A stretch of DNA of 64,000 nt, taken from positions 1 to 64,000 of the forward strand of contig JAHEMM010000002.1 of the NCBI GenBank assembly GCA_024643655.1. The letters run 5' to 3'. Every line of letters begins with the position of its first letter. Position 1 is the stretch's first letter. Origin of the DNA: Chitinophagaceae bacterium (GTDB lineage Bacteria > Bacteroidota > Bacteroidia > Chitinophagales > Chitinophagaceae). Position numbers and translations under genes: made by a program. Below, piece after piece: positions 40,085-50,336 of this stretch. The notes below the pieces were generated by a model. The model searched no databases, was not told the DNA's origin, and saw only the letters and a list, made by a program, of their open reading frames with translations.

Positions 40085-42700
40085 ATGAGACCTGTATTAT
40101 TCCTTTTGTATTCATTATTAATTAGTTATGTATCAATTGCCCAGTACCCAGGTGGCAGTGGAAGACCCGGTGGGGCTACTCCAAAGATGACGGGTACCAT
40201 GTATGGAAAAATAGTAGAAGGCACAACTTCAAAACCAATTGGTTATGCCTCTGTACAATTACTACAAGACAAATTTGACTCTGTTACAAAAAAAATGGTT
40301 AAAGATGTAGTAATAAATGGGATGTTAACGGAAAGTAATGGTGACTTCAGACTTGAAAATGTACCAGTGTTTGGAAAATTAAAACTTCGGATATCAGTAG
40401 TTGGGTTTAAACCTTATGAACAACCCGTTTCCTTTGATATTAAAAGACCAGAAGGTGGTGGAGCCCCTGATATGAGTGCAATGATGAATGCACTTGATAA
40501 AGACCTTGGGAATATTGCTATAACAATAGAAGAGAAAATGCTCGAAAATGTAACTATAACAAGTGAAAAACCAGGTTTACAGTTAGGAATAGATCGTAAA
40601 GTTTTTAGTGTAGATAAAAATATTGTTTCGGCTGGAGGTACAGCAGTAGATGTAATGAGAAATGTTCCTTCATTAAATGTAGACATTGATGGAAATGTTT
40701 CGTTAAGAAATAATTCACCACAAATATTTGTAGATGGAAGACCAACAACTATGGAGTTGGACCAAATTCCAGCAGATGCAATAGAAAGTGTTGAAATAAT
40801 TACCAACCCTTCTGCTAAGTTTGATGCATCTGGCGGAACAGCCGGCATCTTAAATATAATATTAAAAAAGAATAGAAAAGTAGGTTACAATGGTAGTCTT
40901 CGTACAAATATTGACAGCCGTGCTCAAGTTGGTTTTGGAGGAGATATTAATGTACGGCAAAATAAAGTAAATGCATTTGCCAGTATTAATTATAACCAAA
41001 GGCTCTCTAAAAGTTTTGGAACGACAGATAGAACAACATTTGGCTCTTCCTCTACGATTGTAAGTAAGCAAATAGATACATCAAACTTCAGTGGGAATTT
41101 TACATTTGGAAGAGCTGGTATAGATTATTTTATTAGTAACAGATCCACATTATCTGCCAACTATAGCATTGCTGGTGGAAAATTTGATCCATTTTCCAGC
41201 AATACTTTGCTCACTAATACGACTGGCGCCTCTACATCTGCATCAAAAACTATACGATTATCTAATTCAAACAGGGAATTTAATAGAAGTGGCGGATCGG
41301 TAAGTTTCAAACACAATTTCCCTCAGCCAGGCAGAGAATTTACTGCCGATATAAACTATAGAGAAAGAAAAGGTCCAAGCGACAATCTTATATCTACAAT
41401 ATTTTTTAAAGATGATCTTACAACAATTGATAGTATCGGAAATCAACGACAAATTGGTGATGGGAAAAGTAAGGATTTTACCTTCCAGGCAGATTATGTG
41501 AATCCGATAAATGAAAATTCAAAAATGGAATTTGGTATCAGAGCTTCATTTGAACAAGACATAAATTATAATGGCTTTTATAATGTTGATAAAATTAGCG
41601 GACAGATAAATCCAAATGCTACATCATTTATTGATTATAAAAGTAATGACAGAGTATTAGCTGCATATGGAACGTACAGTAATAAAATTAATAATTTTGG
41701 ATACCAACTTGGTTTAAGAGCAGAAAGTTCAAATTATAAAGGTGACCTTTTAACTACCAACGAAAAATTCAACATAGATTATCCAATTAGTTTATTTCCA
41801 AGTGTGTTTGTAAGTCAAAAATTAAAAGCTAACCAGGAACTTCAGATTAATTATACAAGAAGAATTAATCGTCCTAACTTCTGGCAATTAACACCATTTC
41901 TAGATTCATCAGATATACTTAATCCAAGAATTGGCAATCCAAGATTACAACCGGAATTTACAAATTCTATGGAATTATCTTACCAAAAGATTTTTAAAAA
42001 TAAAGACAACTTCCTTGCTTCAATATATTATAAAAACACAAATAATCTTATAACTACTTTTCAAGAAACATTGCCTTCAATAGCAAATGGCAAAGACCAG
42101 TTGTTAACAAAATATATTAATGCTAATTCCAGCTATATAACAGGTTTGGAATTAACAATGAGAAACAACATTACAAAATGGTGGGAATTGACAACAAATT
42201 TCAATCTTTTTACTTCAAAAATCACTTTGGACGACCCTTCATTAAATCAAGATCAATTTGCAAGCTGGTTTACGAAAATAAATAACACATTTAAAGTTTC
42301 AAAAAATCTTAGTATCCAATTATCAGGAAGTTACCAATCTAAAACAGTTTTACCTCCTGGTGGTGGTGGTGGTGGTAGATACGGTGGAATGTTTGGCCAA
42401 ACTTCTTCTGCACAAGGTTATGTAAATCCGGTTTATTATATTGATGCGGCTGTAAGATATACGTTTCTTAAAGAAAATAGAGGCTCTTTATCACTTAACA
42501 TGAGCGATGTATTCCGTACCAGAATTTCTGATATTCACTCTGAATCTGCAATATTTATTCAAGATGTTTCTCGCAGAAGAGATCCACAGATTTTAAGGTT
42601 GAATTTTAGCTGGCGTTTTGGAAAGTTTGATGCTTCCTTATTTAAGAGAAAAAATAATAAACAACAAGGCGATCAGGGTGGAATGGAAATGGGAATGTAA
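40085..42700 (+). CDS. Outer-membrane beta-barrel/TonB-dependent receptor-like protein
   Basis: 871 aa; signal peptide; carboxypeptidase-regulatory-like domain GKIVEGTTSKPIGYASVQLL; plug SAGGTAVDVMRNVPSLNVDIDGNVSLRNNSPQIFVDGRPT; barrel strands to the C-terminus. Confidence 0.9.
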   Translation: MRPVLFLLYSLLISYVSIAQYPGGSGRPGGATPKMTGTMYGKIVEGTTSKPIGYASVQLLQDKFDSVTKKMVKDVVINGMLTESNGDFRLENVPVFGKLKLRISVVGFKPYEQPVSFDIKRPEGGGAPDMSAMMNALDKDLGNIAITIEEKMLENVTITSEKPGLQLGIDRKVFSVDKNIVSAGGTAVDVMRNVPSLNVDIDGNVSLRNNSPQIFVDGRPTTMELDQIPADAIESVEIITNPSAKFDASGGTAGILNIILKKNRKVGYNGSLRTNIDSRAQVGFGGDINVRQNKVNAFASINYNQRLSKSFGTTDRTTFGSSSTIVSKQIDTSNFSGNFTFGRAGIDYFISNRSTLSANYSIAGGKFDPFSSNTLLTNTTGASTSASKTIRLSNSNREFNRSGGSVSFKHNFPQPGREFTADINYRERKGPSDNLISTIFFKDDLTTIDSIGNQRQIGDGKSKDFTFQADYVNPINENSKMEFGIRASFEQDINYNGFYNVDKISGQINPNATSFIDYKSNDRVLAAYGTYSNKINNFGYQLGLRAESSNYKGDLLTTNEKFNIDYPISLFPSVFVSQKLKANQELQINYTRRINRPNFWQLTPFLDSSDILNPRIGNPRLQPEFTNSMELSYQKIFKNKDNFLASIYYKNTNNLITTFQETLPSIANGKDQLLTKYINANSSYITGLELTMRNNITKWWELTTNFNLFTSKITLDDPSLNQDQFASWFTKINNTFKVSKNLSIQLSGSYQSKTVLPPGGGGGGRYGGMFGQTSSAQGYVNPVYYIDAAVRYTFLKENRGSLSLNMSDVFRTRISDIHSESAIFIQDVSRRRDPQILRLNFSWRFGKFDASLFKRKNNKQQGDQGGMEMGM

Positions 42701-42720
42701 TATTTAAATAATAGAAAATA

Positions 42721-42760
42721 AACAGAAGAGGTTTTACAATTTGTAAAGCCTTTTCTGTTT
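42721..42760 (+). terminator. Long hairpin after the receptor gene
   Basis: AACAGAAGAGGTTTTACA-ATT-TGTAAAGCCTTTTCTGTT, about 18 bp with two non-Watson-Crick positions. Confidence 0.75.
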
Positions 42761-42852
42761 GGATAATAAAGGAATAACCTGATTTTTCGAATCAAAGAAA
42801 TGCAACAATCCATGTACAAATCCGTTTCTTTGTGATTAATTGATTAATTAGT

Positions 42853-43944
42853 TTGAAAAAAATATTTTTTACTGTTACAAACGATTTAACCTACGACCAG
42901 CGAATGCATCGAATATGCACTTCATTGGCTCAAAACGGTTACAATATAACATTGGTTGGTTATAATAAACCGTCTTCACTTCCACTCACGAAAAAAAAAT
43001 TCAAACAAAAAAGAATACATTGCTGGTTTTTAAGAGGGAAAATATTTTATGCAGAATATAATTTTCGTTTATTTCTGTATTTAATCTTTAAAAAAATGGA
43101 TGCCATTTGTGCTATTGACCTCGATACAATTATTCCTTGTCTTAATATTTCACGATTAAAAAAAATACCAAGAATATATGACGCTCATGAATTATTTACA
43201 GGTTTAAAGGAAGTAATTGAAAGGCCAAAAGTCAAAAGAATATGGGAGAATGTTGAAAAAAAAACAGTGCCGAAATATCCGTATGGATATACAGTTAGTG
43301 AAAGTATTGCAGAAGTGTTTTATAAGAAATATAATGTTTCTTATAAGGCTATCAGAAACATTCCGCTACTCAAACCTCTTTCAGTTATTCCGAATACAAA
43401 CAAATTCATATTATATCAGGGTGCTGTTAATATAGGTCGGGGATTTGAATTCCTGATTCCGGCCATGCAATGGGTAGATATGAAGCTCATTATTTGCGGA
43501 GATGGTAATTATATGCCAGCATTAAAAAAACTGATCGTTGAATATAAACTAGAAGAAAAAATTGAATTAAAAGGGATGATGGAGCCAGAAGAATTGAATT
43601 TATTTTCTCAATCTGCTTATATTGGGATTGCCACTCCAGAAAGCACTGGGTTGAATCAACTTTTGGCACTTCCAAATAAGTTTTTTGATTATTTACATGC
43701 GGGACTTCCTCAGATTAATGTTAATTACCCAGAATATGAAAATTTAAACAAAAAATATGAAGTTGCCATACTACTCGAAGACCTTTCTCCAAAGAATATT
43801 GCAACTACAATAAACAATTTAATAACAGATGATGTTTTATATAATAAATTAAAGGATAACTGTATGAAAGCCAGAGAAGAATTGAATTGGCAAAATGAAG
43901 AAAAAAAATTACTTTCTTTTTATCAATCATTATTAAATAATTGA
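42853..43944 (+). CDS. Glycosyltransferase (GT4-like), TTG start
   Basis: 363 aa; VTNDLTYDQRMHRICTSLAQNGYNITLVG; GCDGN-like ICGDGNYMPALKKLI; PLKG region with ATPESTGLNQLLALPNKFFDYLHAGLP. Confidence 0.85.
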   Translation: MKKIFFTVTNDLTYDQRMHRICTSLAQNGYNITLVGYNKPSSLPLTKKKFKQKRIHCWFLRGKIFYAEYNFRLFLYLIFKKMDAICAIDLDTIIPCLNISRLKKIPRIYDAHELFTGLKEVIERPKVKRIWENVEKKTVPKYPYGYTVSESIAEVFYKKYNVSYKAIRNIPLLKPLSVIPNTNKFILYQGAVNIGRGFEFLIPAMQWVDMKLIICGDGNYMPALKKLIVEYKLEEKIELKGMMEPEELNLFSQSAYIGIATPESTGLNQLLALPNKFFDYLHAGLPQINVNYPEYENLNKKYEVAILLEDLSPKNIATTINNLITDDVLYNKLKDNCMKAREELNWQNEEKKLLSFYQSLLNN

Positions 43945-45071
43945 AAAAACATCTACATATCGTTTGTTTAGATACACCTTGGCCTGCTGATTATGGTGGA
44001 GCTATTGACATGATGAATCGATTAATAATGTTCAAAAAAATGGACATTGGTATTCATCTTCATTATTTCAGTTATAATGAAAGAGGCACTCCAAATGAAC
44101 TTAATCAATTTTGCGAATCGATTAATGTTTATGAAAGAAAGAAAAAACAAACTGCTTTTTTTTCGAAACTGCCATTTATTGTTTCATCTCGGATAAATGA
44201 AGATTTGATTATAAACCTTAATAAGGATAATCATCCTATCCTATTGGAAGGCCTTCATTGCACAGGAATACTTCCTTTTGTAAATATCCAAGAAAGAAAA
44301 GTTGTGATAAGGATGCATAATGAAGAATCAATTTATTATGAAGAATTAGCGGGCACAACTTCCTCATTATTAAAAAAATTATATTATATAAAAGAAAGCA
44401 AACTTATCAAAAAATATAATCACCAGTTACCTACGGAATGTGTATATGCCTGTGTTTCTACAAATGACATTTTGCAATTAAAGAATAATTATAACTTAAA
44501 AAATAGTATATCTATACCTATTTTTCCTTCATGGCAGCAGGTATCAGGAACTGAAGGAATCGGAAATCTTTGTTTATATCACGGCAACCTATCTGTAGCA
44601 GAAAATGAAAAAGCGGCTATCTGGTTAATTAAAAATGTGTTCTCCAAAATTAAAACTCCGTTCGTACTTGCTGGTAAAAACCCATCCAAACGTTTAAAAA
44701 AGATGGCTCACTTATTTCAACATACTTGTCTTGTAGCCAATCCTACAGATAATGAATTGAATGATCTGATTCGAAAAGCACAAATTAATATATTACCAAG
44801 CTTTACTAAAAAAAGTACAGGGGTTAAATTAAAACTACTACATGCACTTTATGAAGGAAGACATTGCTTAGTCAATGAGCAAATGGTAAAGGGCACAGGA
44901 CTTGAAGGGGCATGTCATATTGCAGAAAACAGTGATGCATTTGCATCTGTTATTCTACAACTTTTTCATCAACCATTTACAAGTGATGAAGTCCGGTTAA
45001 GAGAAAAGTTATTAGGTAATAATTTTGACAACGAAAAAAACAGCCAATTACTTATTCCATATTTATGGTAG
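43941..45071 (+). CDS. Glycosyltransferase-like protein, TTG start, overlapping the previous stop
   Basis: 376 aa; HIVCLDTPWPADYGGAIDMMNRLIMF; C-terminal NILPSFTKKSTGVKLKLLHALYEGRHCLVN. Confidence 0.78.
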   Translation: MKKHLHIVCLDTPWPADYGGAIDMMNRLIMFKKMDIGIHLHYFSYNERGTPNELNQFCESINVYERKKKQTAFFSKLPFIVSSRINEDLIINLNKDNHPILLEGLHCTGILPFVNIQERKVVIRMHNEESIYYEELAGTTSSLLKKLYYIKESKLIKKYNHQLPTECVYACVSTNDILQLKNNYNLKNSISIPIFPSWQQVSGTEGIGNLCLYHGNLSVAENEKAAIWLIKNVFSKIKTPFVLAGKNPSKRLKKMAHLFQHTCLVANPTDNELNDLIRKAQINILPSFTKKSTGVKLKLLHALYEGRHCLVNEQMVKGTGLEGACHIAENSDAFASVILQLFHQPFTSDEVRLREKLLGNNFDNEKNSQLLIPYLW

Positions 45072-45741
45072 CATTGTCTACTACTCTACCTCTTTCTGTA
45101 CGTATCATCCTGGCCGGAAATTTTTGTACAACAATATAATCATGCGATGCCATTACAATTGCTGTATTATAATCTCTCGAAATACTTACTAACAAACTCA
45201 TGATTTCGTCTGAAGTTTCAGGATCAAGGTTTCCGGTAGGTTCATCTGCAAGAATTAGTTTTGGAGAATTTAGCAATGCCCTGGCGATATCTATTCTTTG
45301 TTGTTCTCCACCGCTAAGTTCAAAAGGCATTTTAAATCCCTTTGCCTTTAAACCGACTTTATCCAGTACGTCTGCAATTTTTTCGTCCATTAATTTTTCA
45401 TCTGTCCATCCGGTTGCACGAAGAACAAACTTCAGGTTGTTATTGACATTTCTATCTGTCAATAACTGAAAATCCTGAAAAACAACACCAAGATTCCTAC
45501 GTAGATATGGAACTTTTTTCCAATCCATACCACGTAAACTAAAACCGGCTATTGTGCCTTCTCCTTCTGTTAGCGGCAATTCGCCATACATTGTTTTTAA
45601 TAAACTTGACTTACCTGTTCCTGTTTTACCAACCAGGTAAACAAATTCACCCTTATTTACTGTAAGATTTACGTCCTGTAATACAAGATTGCTTCCTTGA
45701 TAAATATTTGCATGTTGCAATTCAATAATAACTTCAGCCAT
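45052..45741 (-). CDS. ftsE: ABC transporter ATPase FtsE-like
   Basis: 229 aa; [66 protein letters not shown]. Confidence 0.85.
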   Translation of the reverse strand: MAEVIIELQHANIYQGSNLVLQDVNLTVNKGEFVYLVGKTGTGKSSLLKTMYGELPLTEGEGTIAGFSLRGMDWKKVPYLRRNLGVVFQDFQLLTDRNVNNNLKFVLRATGWTDEKLMDEKIADVLDKVGLKAKGFKMPFELSGGEQQRIDIARALLNSPKLILADEPTGNLDPETSDEIMSLLVSISRDYNTAIVMASHDYIVVQKFPARMIRTERGRVVDNATINME

Positions 45742-45945
45742 TTATTTTCAATTTGTTGCAAAGTAAAGAAAAGATAAGCAAGAGCGAATTAAAAAAAACA
45801 TAAATAAAATATTAAACCTCAGCGAATTAAAAAAATCATGGGTTGAAAAGGAAAGCACCCCAAAAAAATCACTACTTTAGTCCAAAGTCAAAAAGTTATT
45901 TTTACTTTAATAATCTTAATTATATAAGTGATTAAAAAGAGGAAA

Positions 45946-46230
45946 ATGGAAACTGAAATGTACACATACGATTTGTTAGAAAAAAATTGTTACTATCTTA
46001 TAAAAATGAAAGAAGACTCTCCAGTCACTTTAATTAAAGTGGCAGTTGCTTCCGATCATTGTCTTTTTATACAACGGTATGACGACCCCATGGAAACTGC
46101 ATGGAAATTGAAAAAAGACACCATTTTTGACATTATTGAATGCTTAAGTGACGAAGCTGTAAAAGCCTGGGAAGAACAATTTCTTGGCACTAAAAATCCT
46201 TTTTTTGAAGACGATTCTACAGATGAATAA
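45946..46230 (+). CDS. Small conserved-looking hypothetical protein
   Basis: ORF starting at the internal ATG (METEMYTYDLLEKNCYYLIKMKEDSPV...), acidic C-terminus. Confidence 0.65.
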   Translation: METEMYTYDLLEKNCYYLIKMKEDSPVTLIKVAVASDHCLFIQRYDDPMETAWKLKKDTIFDIIECLSDEAVKAWEEQFLGTKNPFFEDDSTDE

Positions 46231-46308
46231 AAAGTAAAACCGTTTATCCAATTTGCAATTGTTTGGTGATTAAAATAGACTATTTTTAGTTTAATCAATC
46301 GCCATTTT

Positions 46309-47790
46309 ATGTACAAGAAAACGAATCCAAAAAAAATAATCACCAGTTTCTTATTACTTATTTCTTTCCATCTTTTTGCACAACCTTCTCCTGCAGAATC
46401 CAAGGAAGAACTCCCCACGGATTATTTAAAAAAAGAATTTCATGAAGGTAGAAGGGAAGCATTACGACAAATAATGCCAGACAGTTCTGTGATAGTCGTA
46501 TTTGCATTCCCTACCCGTACTTTTTCTAATGATGTTGAATATGTATATCATGCAAATCCGGATATGTACTATTTCTCCGGATACAAAGAACCTCACTCTA
46601 TGTTACTGATATTTAAAGAGGAGCAATCTGATGCAGATGGAAATAAATTCAAAGAAATTCTTTTTGTACAAAAGAAAAATGCACAAGCAGAACAATGGAC
46701 TGGTAAGCGATTAGGTGTAGAAGGTACGAATGAAAAACTTGGTATAAAGATGGCATTAAATGGTGCTGATTTTAAAAATTATACTATTGATTTTTCAAAG
46801 TTTACAAAAATTATTTTTGACAAATTCCCAGATGATATTCCTAACAACTATGACAATGCAGATTTATATGATCTCGTTCAGCAATTTAAGCAAAAAGCTG
46901 AAATACCTGAAACTCTTGCTAAACAAACGAGATTTGATACAAGATCTTATCGTCAACTTACCGGTGAATTAAGAGCAATAAAAACGCCGGAGGAATTGGA
47001 CCTACTTCGTAAGGCTGTTGAAATATCCTGTCAAGGGCAAAATGAAGTAATGAAAGCAATTCGACCCGATATGTCTGAACTCGAAATTCAAGGGTTACAT
47101 GAATATGTACATAAAAGATACGGTGCCGAAGGTGTTGGGTATGGATCAATTATTGGTTCAGGAGAAAATGGTTGTATTCTTCATTATATGGAAAACACAA
47201 AAACGAAAATTGGCACTTCAATGATATTGATGGATGTTGGTGCCGAGTATCATGGGTATAGCGCAGATGTTACAAGAACAGTCCCTGTTGATGGGAAATT
47301 TTCAACAGAAGAAAGAGCCATCTACCAATTGGTATATGATGCACAAGAAGAAGCATTTAAAACATTAAAAGATGGATCAAAATTTAGTGATGCCAGTAAA
47401 GCTGCAATGGATGTAATAGCAGAAGGATTAGTGAAATTAGGGATTACCAAAAGTAAGAGTGAAGTACATAAATACTATCCGCATGGATTAGGACATCATA
47501 TTGGACTTGATGTTCACGACAGAGGAGCGATGAGTACATTGAAAAAAGATATGGTGATTACCATAGAACCGGGCATCTACATACCTGAAGGAAGTAACTG
47601 TGATAAAAAATGGTGGAGTATTGCAGTACGCATTGAAGACGATTTGTTAATTACGCAAAATGGTTATGAACTACTCTCCCATTTTGCCCCTAGAAAGATA
47701 GAAGAAATTGAAAAATTGATTAGCCAAAAATCGGTCTTGGATAATTACAAATTGCCACCACTTGAATCTGGGAAGAAGAAAGGGTTTTAA
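46309..47790 (+). CDS. Aminopeptidase P family metallopeptidase (Xaa-Pro aminopeptidase), exported
   Basis: 493 aa; signal peptide; metal-site motifs MDVGAEYHGYSADVTRTVPVDG, HGLGHHIGLDVHD, ITIEPGIYI, VRIEDDLLI. Confidence 0.93.
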   Translation: MYKKTNPKKIITSFLLLISFHLFAQPSPAESKEELPTDYLKKEFHEGRREALRQIMPDSSVIVVFAFPTRTFSNDVEYVYHANPDMYYFSGYKEPHSMLLIFKEEQSDADGNKFKEILFVQKKNAQAEQWTGKRLGVEGTNEKLGIKMALNGADFKNYTIDFSKFTKIIFDKFPDDIPNNYDNADLYDLVQQFKQKAEIPETLAKQTRFDTRSYRQLTGELRAIKTPEELDLLRKAVEISCQGQNEVMKAIRPDMSELEIQGLHEYVHKRYGAEGVGYGSIIGSGENGCILHYMENTKTKIGTSMILMDVGAEYHGYSADVTRTVPVDGKFSTEERAIYQLVYDAQEEAFKTLKDGSKFSDASKAAMDVIAEGLVKLGITKSKSEVHKYYPHGLGHHIGLDVHDRGAMSTLKKDMVITIEPGIYIPEGSNCDKKWWSIAVRIEDDLLITQNGYELLSHFAPRKIEEIEKLISQKSVLDNYKLPPLESGKKKGF

Positions 47791-47794
47791 AAAA

Positions 47795-47822
47795 AGTAGT
47801 AGTCGCTTAAACGACTACTACT
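47795..47822. terminator. Bidirectional terminator
   Basis: 11-bp stem AGTAGTAGTCG-CTTAAA-CGACTACTACT between convergent genes. Confidence 0.75.
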
Positions 47823-47836
47823 CAATTCAAACTTTT

Positions 47837-49492
47837 CTATAATACTATATATCTTCTTAATTCTTGTAAAGAATTTCCTAAAGGGCTTGTTAATTCTACT
47901 TTAATTAATCCTATACCTCTAGCATAATAGCTTTTAAGAAAGCCAAGACTAGCTGACATGTCTTGCCATCCAATCACAGGAAATTCGGCTTCTATTCTCT
48001 GCTCTACAACTATTACGTTGTTATATGCAACAGGTGTTGGAGATGTTGAAGTAGTTAAAGAAATTGAAACATCCTTTTGTAATATGGTATTGCTAAACCT
48101 AATTTTTGTTGGAGTACCACCAAGATCAATGGTTACTCCGGCTGAAGGAGTTTTCCAATTAGTTGATGCCGCAACATTATCTTTTAGCATAATATATTCA
48201 ATCCAGACTGGAGTAGTTGCCCCAAAATCTTCAAGATTTACCCATTCAAAATAATCGCCTCCGCTTTTCCGATAATACCCTGAAGAATCTAAAGCTGGTA
48301 ATGGCATTGTACCATCGTTTTCCATGAAAATGTTGAAAGTGCCAGCAGGAACAACATTTGTACCTGAAATTACGGTTCTATATAAACTATCGGTTGCAAT
48401 ATCATCAAACTCATAGCTCCAATTACTACCAATTGTTCTGGGAAAATAATCATTTGATATTGGGGGAGAATAAGTTTGACTAAAAGTACAAGTGCTAGTT
48501 CCCCATTTAACTGTATAAGTGAAAGATCCGGAGTTAATAGGTGTACCATTAGCAGTAAGTGTAAATGGAGTAGTTGTAGCAGTCGTAAAATTTCCTGTTC
48601 CACTAAACCAAACCCCATTCATTGTATCTGATGTTATGCTATATACTCCAGTTGAAGTTACTGTTGCATTTAACTGTACTGTATTAGATGTTGTCATGGC
48701 CTGACCAGCAGTATAAGTGCCAGCAAAAGTCGCACCACTGCAATCAATTGTACCAGCAGCTGGGCCAGCAACATTAACAGGAAAGGTACATTGGCTTGTA
48801 CCTAATTTAACTGTGAATAGTTTATTTCCAGTTGCAGTTGCCGCAGGTATACTTCCATTAGCAGTTAACACTACTGTTTGAGATGAAGAAATAACTCCAG
48901 CAAAATAAAACCAAATGCCAGCGATAGTGTCTGTACTAATAATAAAATTTCCAGGTGTTGTAACATTAACTTGTACACTCACATTATTGGCCGATGTTAA
49001 TGCAATACCAGGGCTATAAGCTCCATTCACAGAAATTGGAGCACAAGCTGTTGGCGAGCCACCTAAAGCCCCAACCCCAGGTTGAGCTACAACTACTTGT
49101 ATGTCACAAACAGTACTATCAAAACTAACTACAAAATTATTAGTGCCCGAAGTAAATGGAGTACCAAAACCTCTCAATTTTACTGAGTTAATACCAGGTG
49201 TAGTAAAAATGCCAGTTGCACGGAAAAAGTATCCATTCACCGTATCTGTTGAAATAATATAAGTTCCAGTGGTAATGACATTGACGGAAACAGTCATAGT
49301 ATTAGAGTCGGCAACCAATGGCTTAGTAGCCTGATATATACCGTTTACAGTTTTTGGAAGACAATCTCCCGATATATCAGCTTGAAGGCTACCTTTTGCG
49401 GGTGAATTATTTCCTTCAAAGCTTAGTTCTTTCTGGCATCCAATAACGAAAATGACACACATTACTAACCAGAAGAAAAAGTGTTTTTTCAT
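47837..49492 (-). CDS. Lipoprotein with three tandem beta-rich repeats of about 95 aa
   Basis: 551 aa; lipobox VIFVIGCQKE; repeats each with C..VNG.Y, STDT.NG..F, TANGTP.., and a terminal Cys (STVCDIQV, TSQCTFPV, TSTCTFSQ). Confidence 0.82.
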   Translation of the reverse strand: MKKHFFFWLVMCVIFVIGCQKELSFEGNNSPAKGSLQADISGDCLPKTVNGIYQATKPLVADSNTMTVSVNVITTGTYIISTDTVNGYFFRATGIFTTPGINSVKLRGFGTPFTSGTNNFVVSFDSTVCDIQVVVAQPGVGALGGSPTACAPISVNGAYSPGIALTSANNVSVQVNVTTPGNFIISTDTIAGIWFYFAGVISSSQTVVLTANGSIPAATATGNKLFTVKLGTSQCTFPVNVAGPAAGTIDCSGATFAGTYTAGQAMTTSNTVQLNATVTSTGVYSITSDTMNGVWFSGTGNFTTATTTPFTLTANGTPINSGSFTYTVKWGTSTCTFSQTYSPPISNDYFPRTIGSNWSYEFDDIATDSLYRTVISGTNVVPAGTFNIFMENDGTMPLPALDSSGYYRKSGGDYFEWVNLEDFGATTPVWIEYIMLKDNVAASTNWKTPSAGVTIDLGGTPTKIRFSNTILQKDVSISLTTSTSPTPVAYNNVIVVEQRIEAEFPVIGWQDMSASLGFLKSYYARGIGLIKVELTSPLGNSLQELRRYIVL

Positions 49493-49625
49493 ATGTATAA
49501 ATTATAATAAACCCTAAAAATAAGATAATTTATTAACCCGTAGTGTTGAAAATCAAATAAATACCCAATTATTATACCAAAGCACTGTCTAAAACAATAC
49601 TTATTTTTGAACCTAATACGATAAT

Positions 49626-50318
49626 ATGAAAAACGTAATATTCGCATATTTATTATTATTTACATTTTCCTGTCAATCACAAACTGAAATGAAAGAAAAG
49701 GTGTTGGCAGATGAGTTTGAGAAAGAAATACAGGATTCGGAAGTACAGGTATTGGATGTAAGAACTGCCGGAGAATTTAAAACCGGTTATATTAAAAAAG
49801 CATTACAGGCCGATTGGACAAATAGAGAACAATTTAATGATCGTATACAATATGTAGATAAAAACAAACCAATTTATGTCTATTGCCTGGTTGGTGGACG
49901 AAGTAATGCCGCAGCAAAATGGTTAAGGGAAAATGGATACACTAATGTAGTGGAATTGCAAGGTGGTATTAATGCATGGAAAGCCGAAAAAAAACCATTA
50001 GAAGGAAGCAGCAATGAAATACAATTAACTATGGAGCAATACCTGGCAAGTATTCCAAAGGATAAAACAACATTAGTTGACTTTGGAGCTAATTGGTGTC
50101 CACCTTGTGTAAAAATGGAACCTGTATTGGAAGAGTTAAAAAAAACAAAAGCAATTGACTTTACATTTTTAAAAGTTGATGCTGGGGTTCATACTGAACT
50201 TTTGACTGCACTGAATATTGAACCAATTCCGGTTTTCATCATTTATAAAAAAGGTAAAGAAGTTTGGCGCAAAGAAGGTCTTGTAAGTAAAGAAGAATTT
50301 ATAGCACAATTGAAATAG
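49626..50318 (+). CDS. Rhodanese-thioredoxin fusion protein, lipoprotein-like
   Basis: 230 aa; lipobox LFTFSCQS; rhodanese VYCLVGGRSNAAAKWL; thioredoxin VDFGANWCPPCVKMEPVL. Confidence 0.93.
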   Translation: MKNVIFAYLLLFTFSCQSQTEMKEKVLADEFEKEIQDSEVQVLDVRTAGEFKTGYIKKALQADWTNREQFNDRIQYVDKNKPIYVYCLVGGRSNAAAKWLRENGYTNVVELQGGINAWKAEKKPLEGSSNEIQLTMEQYLASIPKDKTTLVDFGANWCPPCVKMEPVLEELKKTKAIDFTFLKVDAGVHTELLTALNIEPIPVFIIYKKGKEVWRKEGLVSKEEFIAQLK

Positions 50319-50336
50319 CTTGCGAAAATACAAACG

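Noticed and set aside
45052-45741. ftsE without adjacent ftsX as an anomaly
   Set aside because: The two genes are often unlinked in Bacteroidota as far as I know, so separation alone is not informative.
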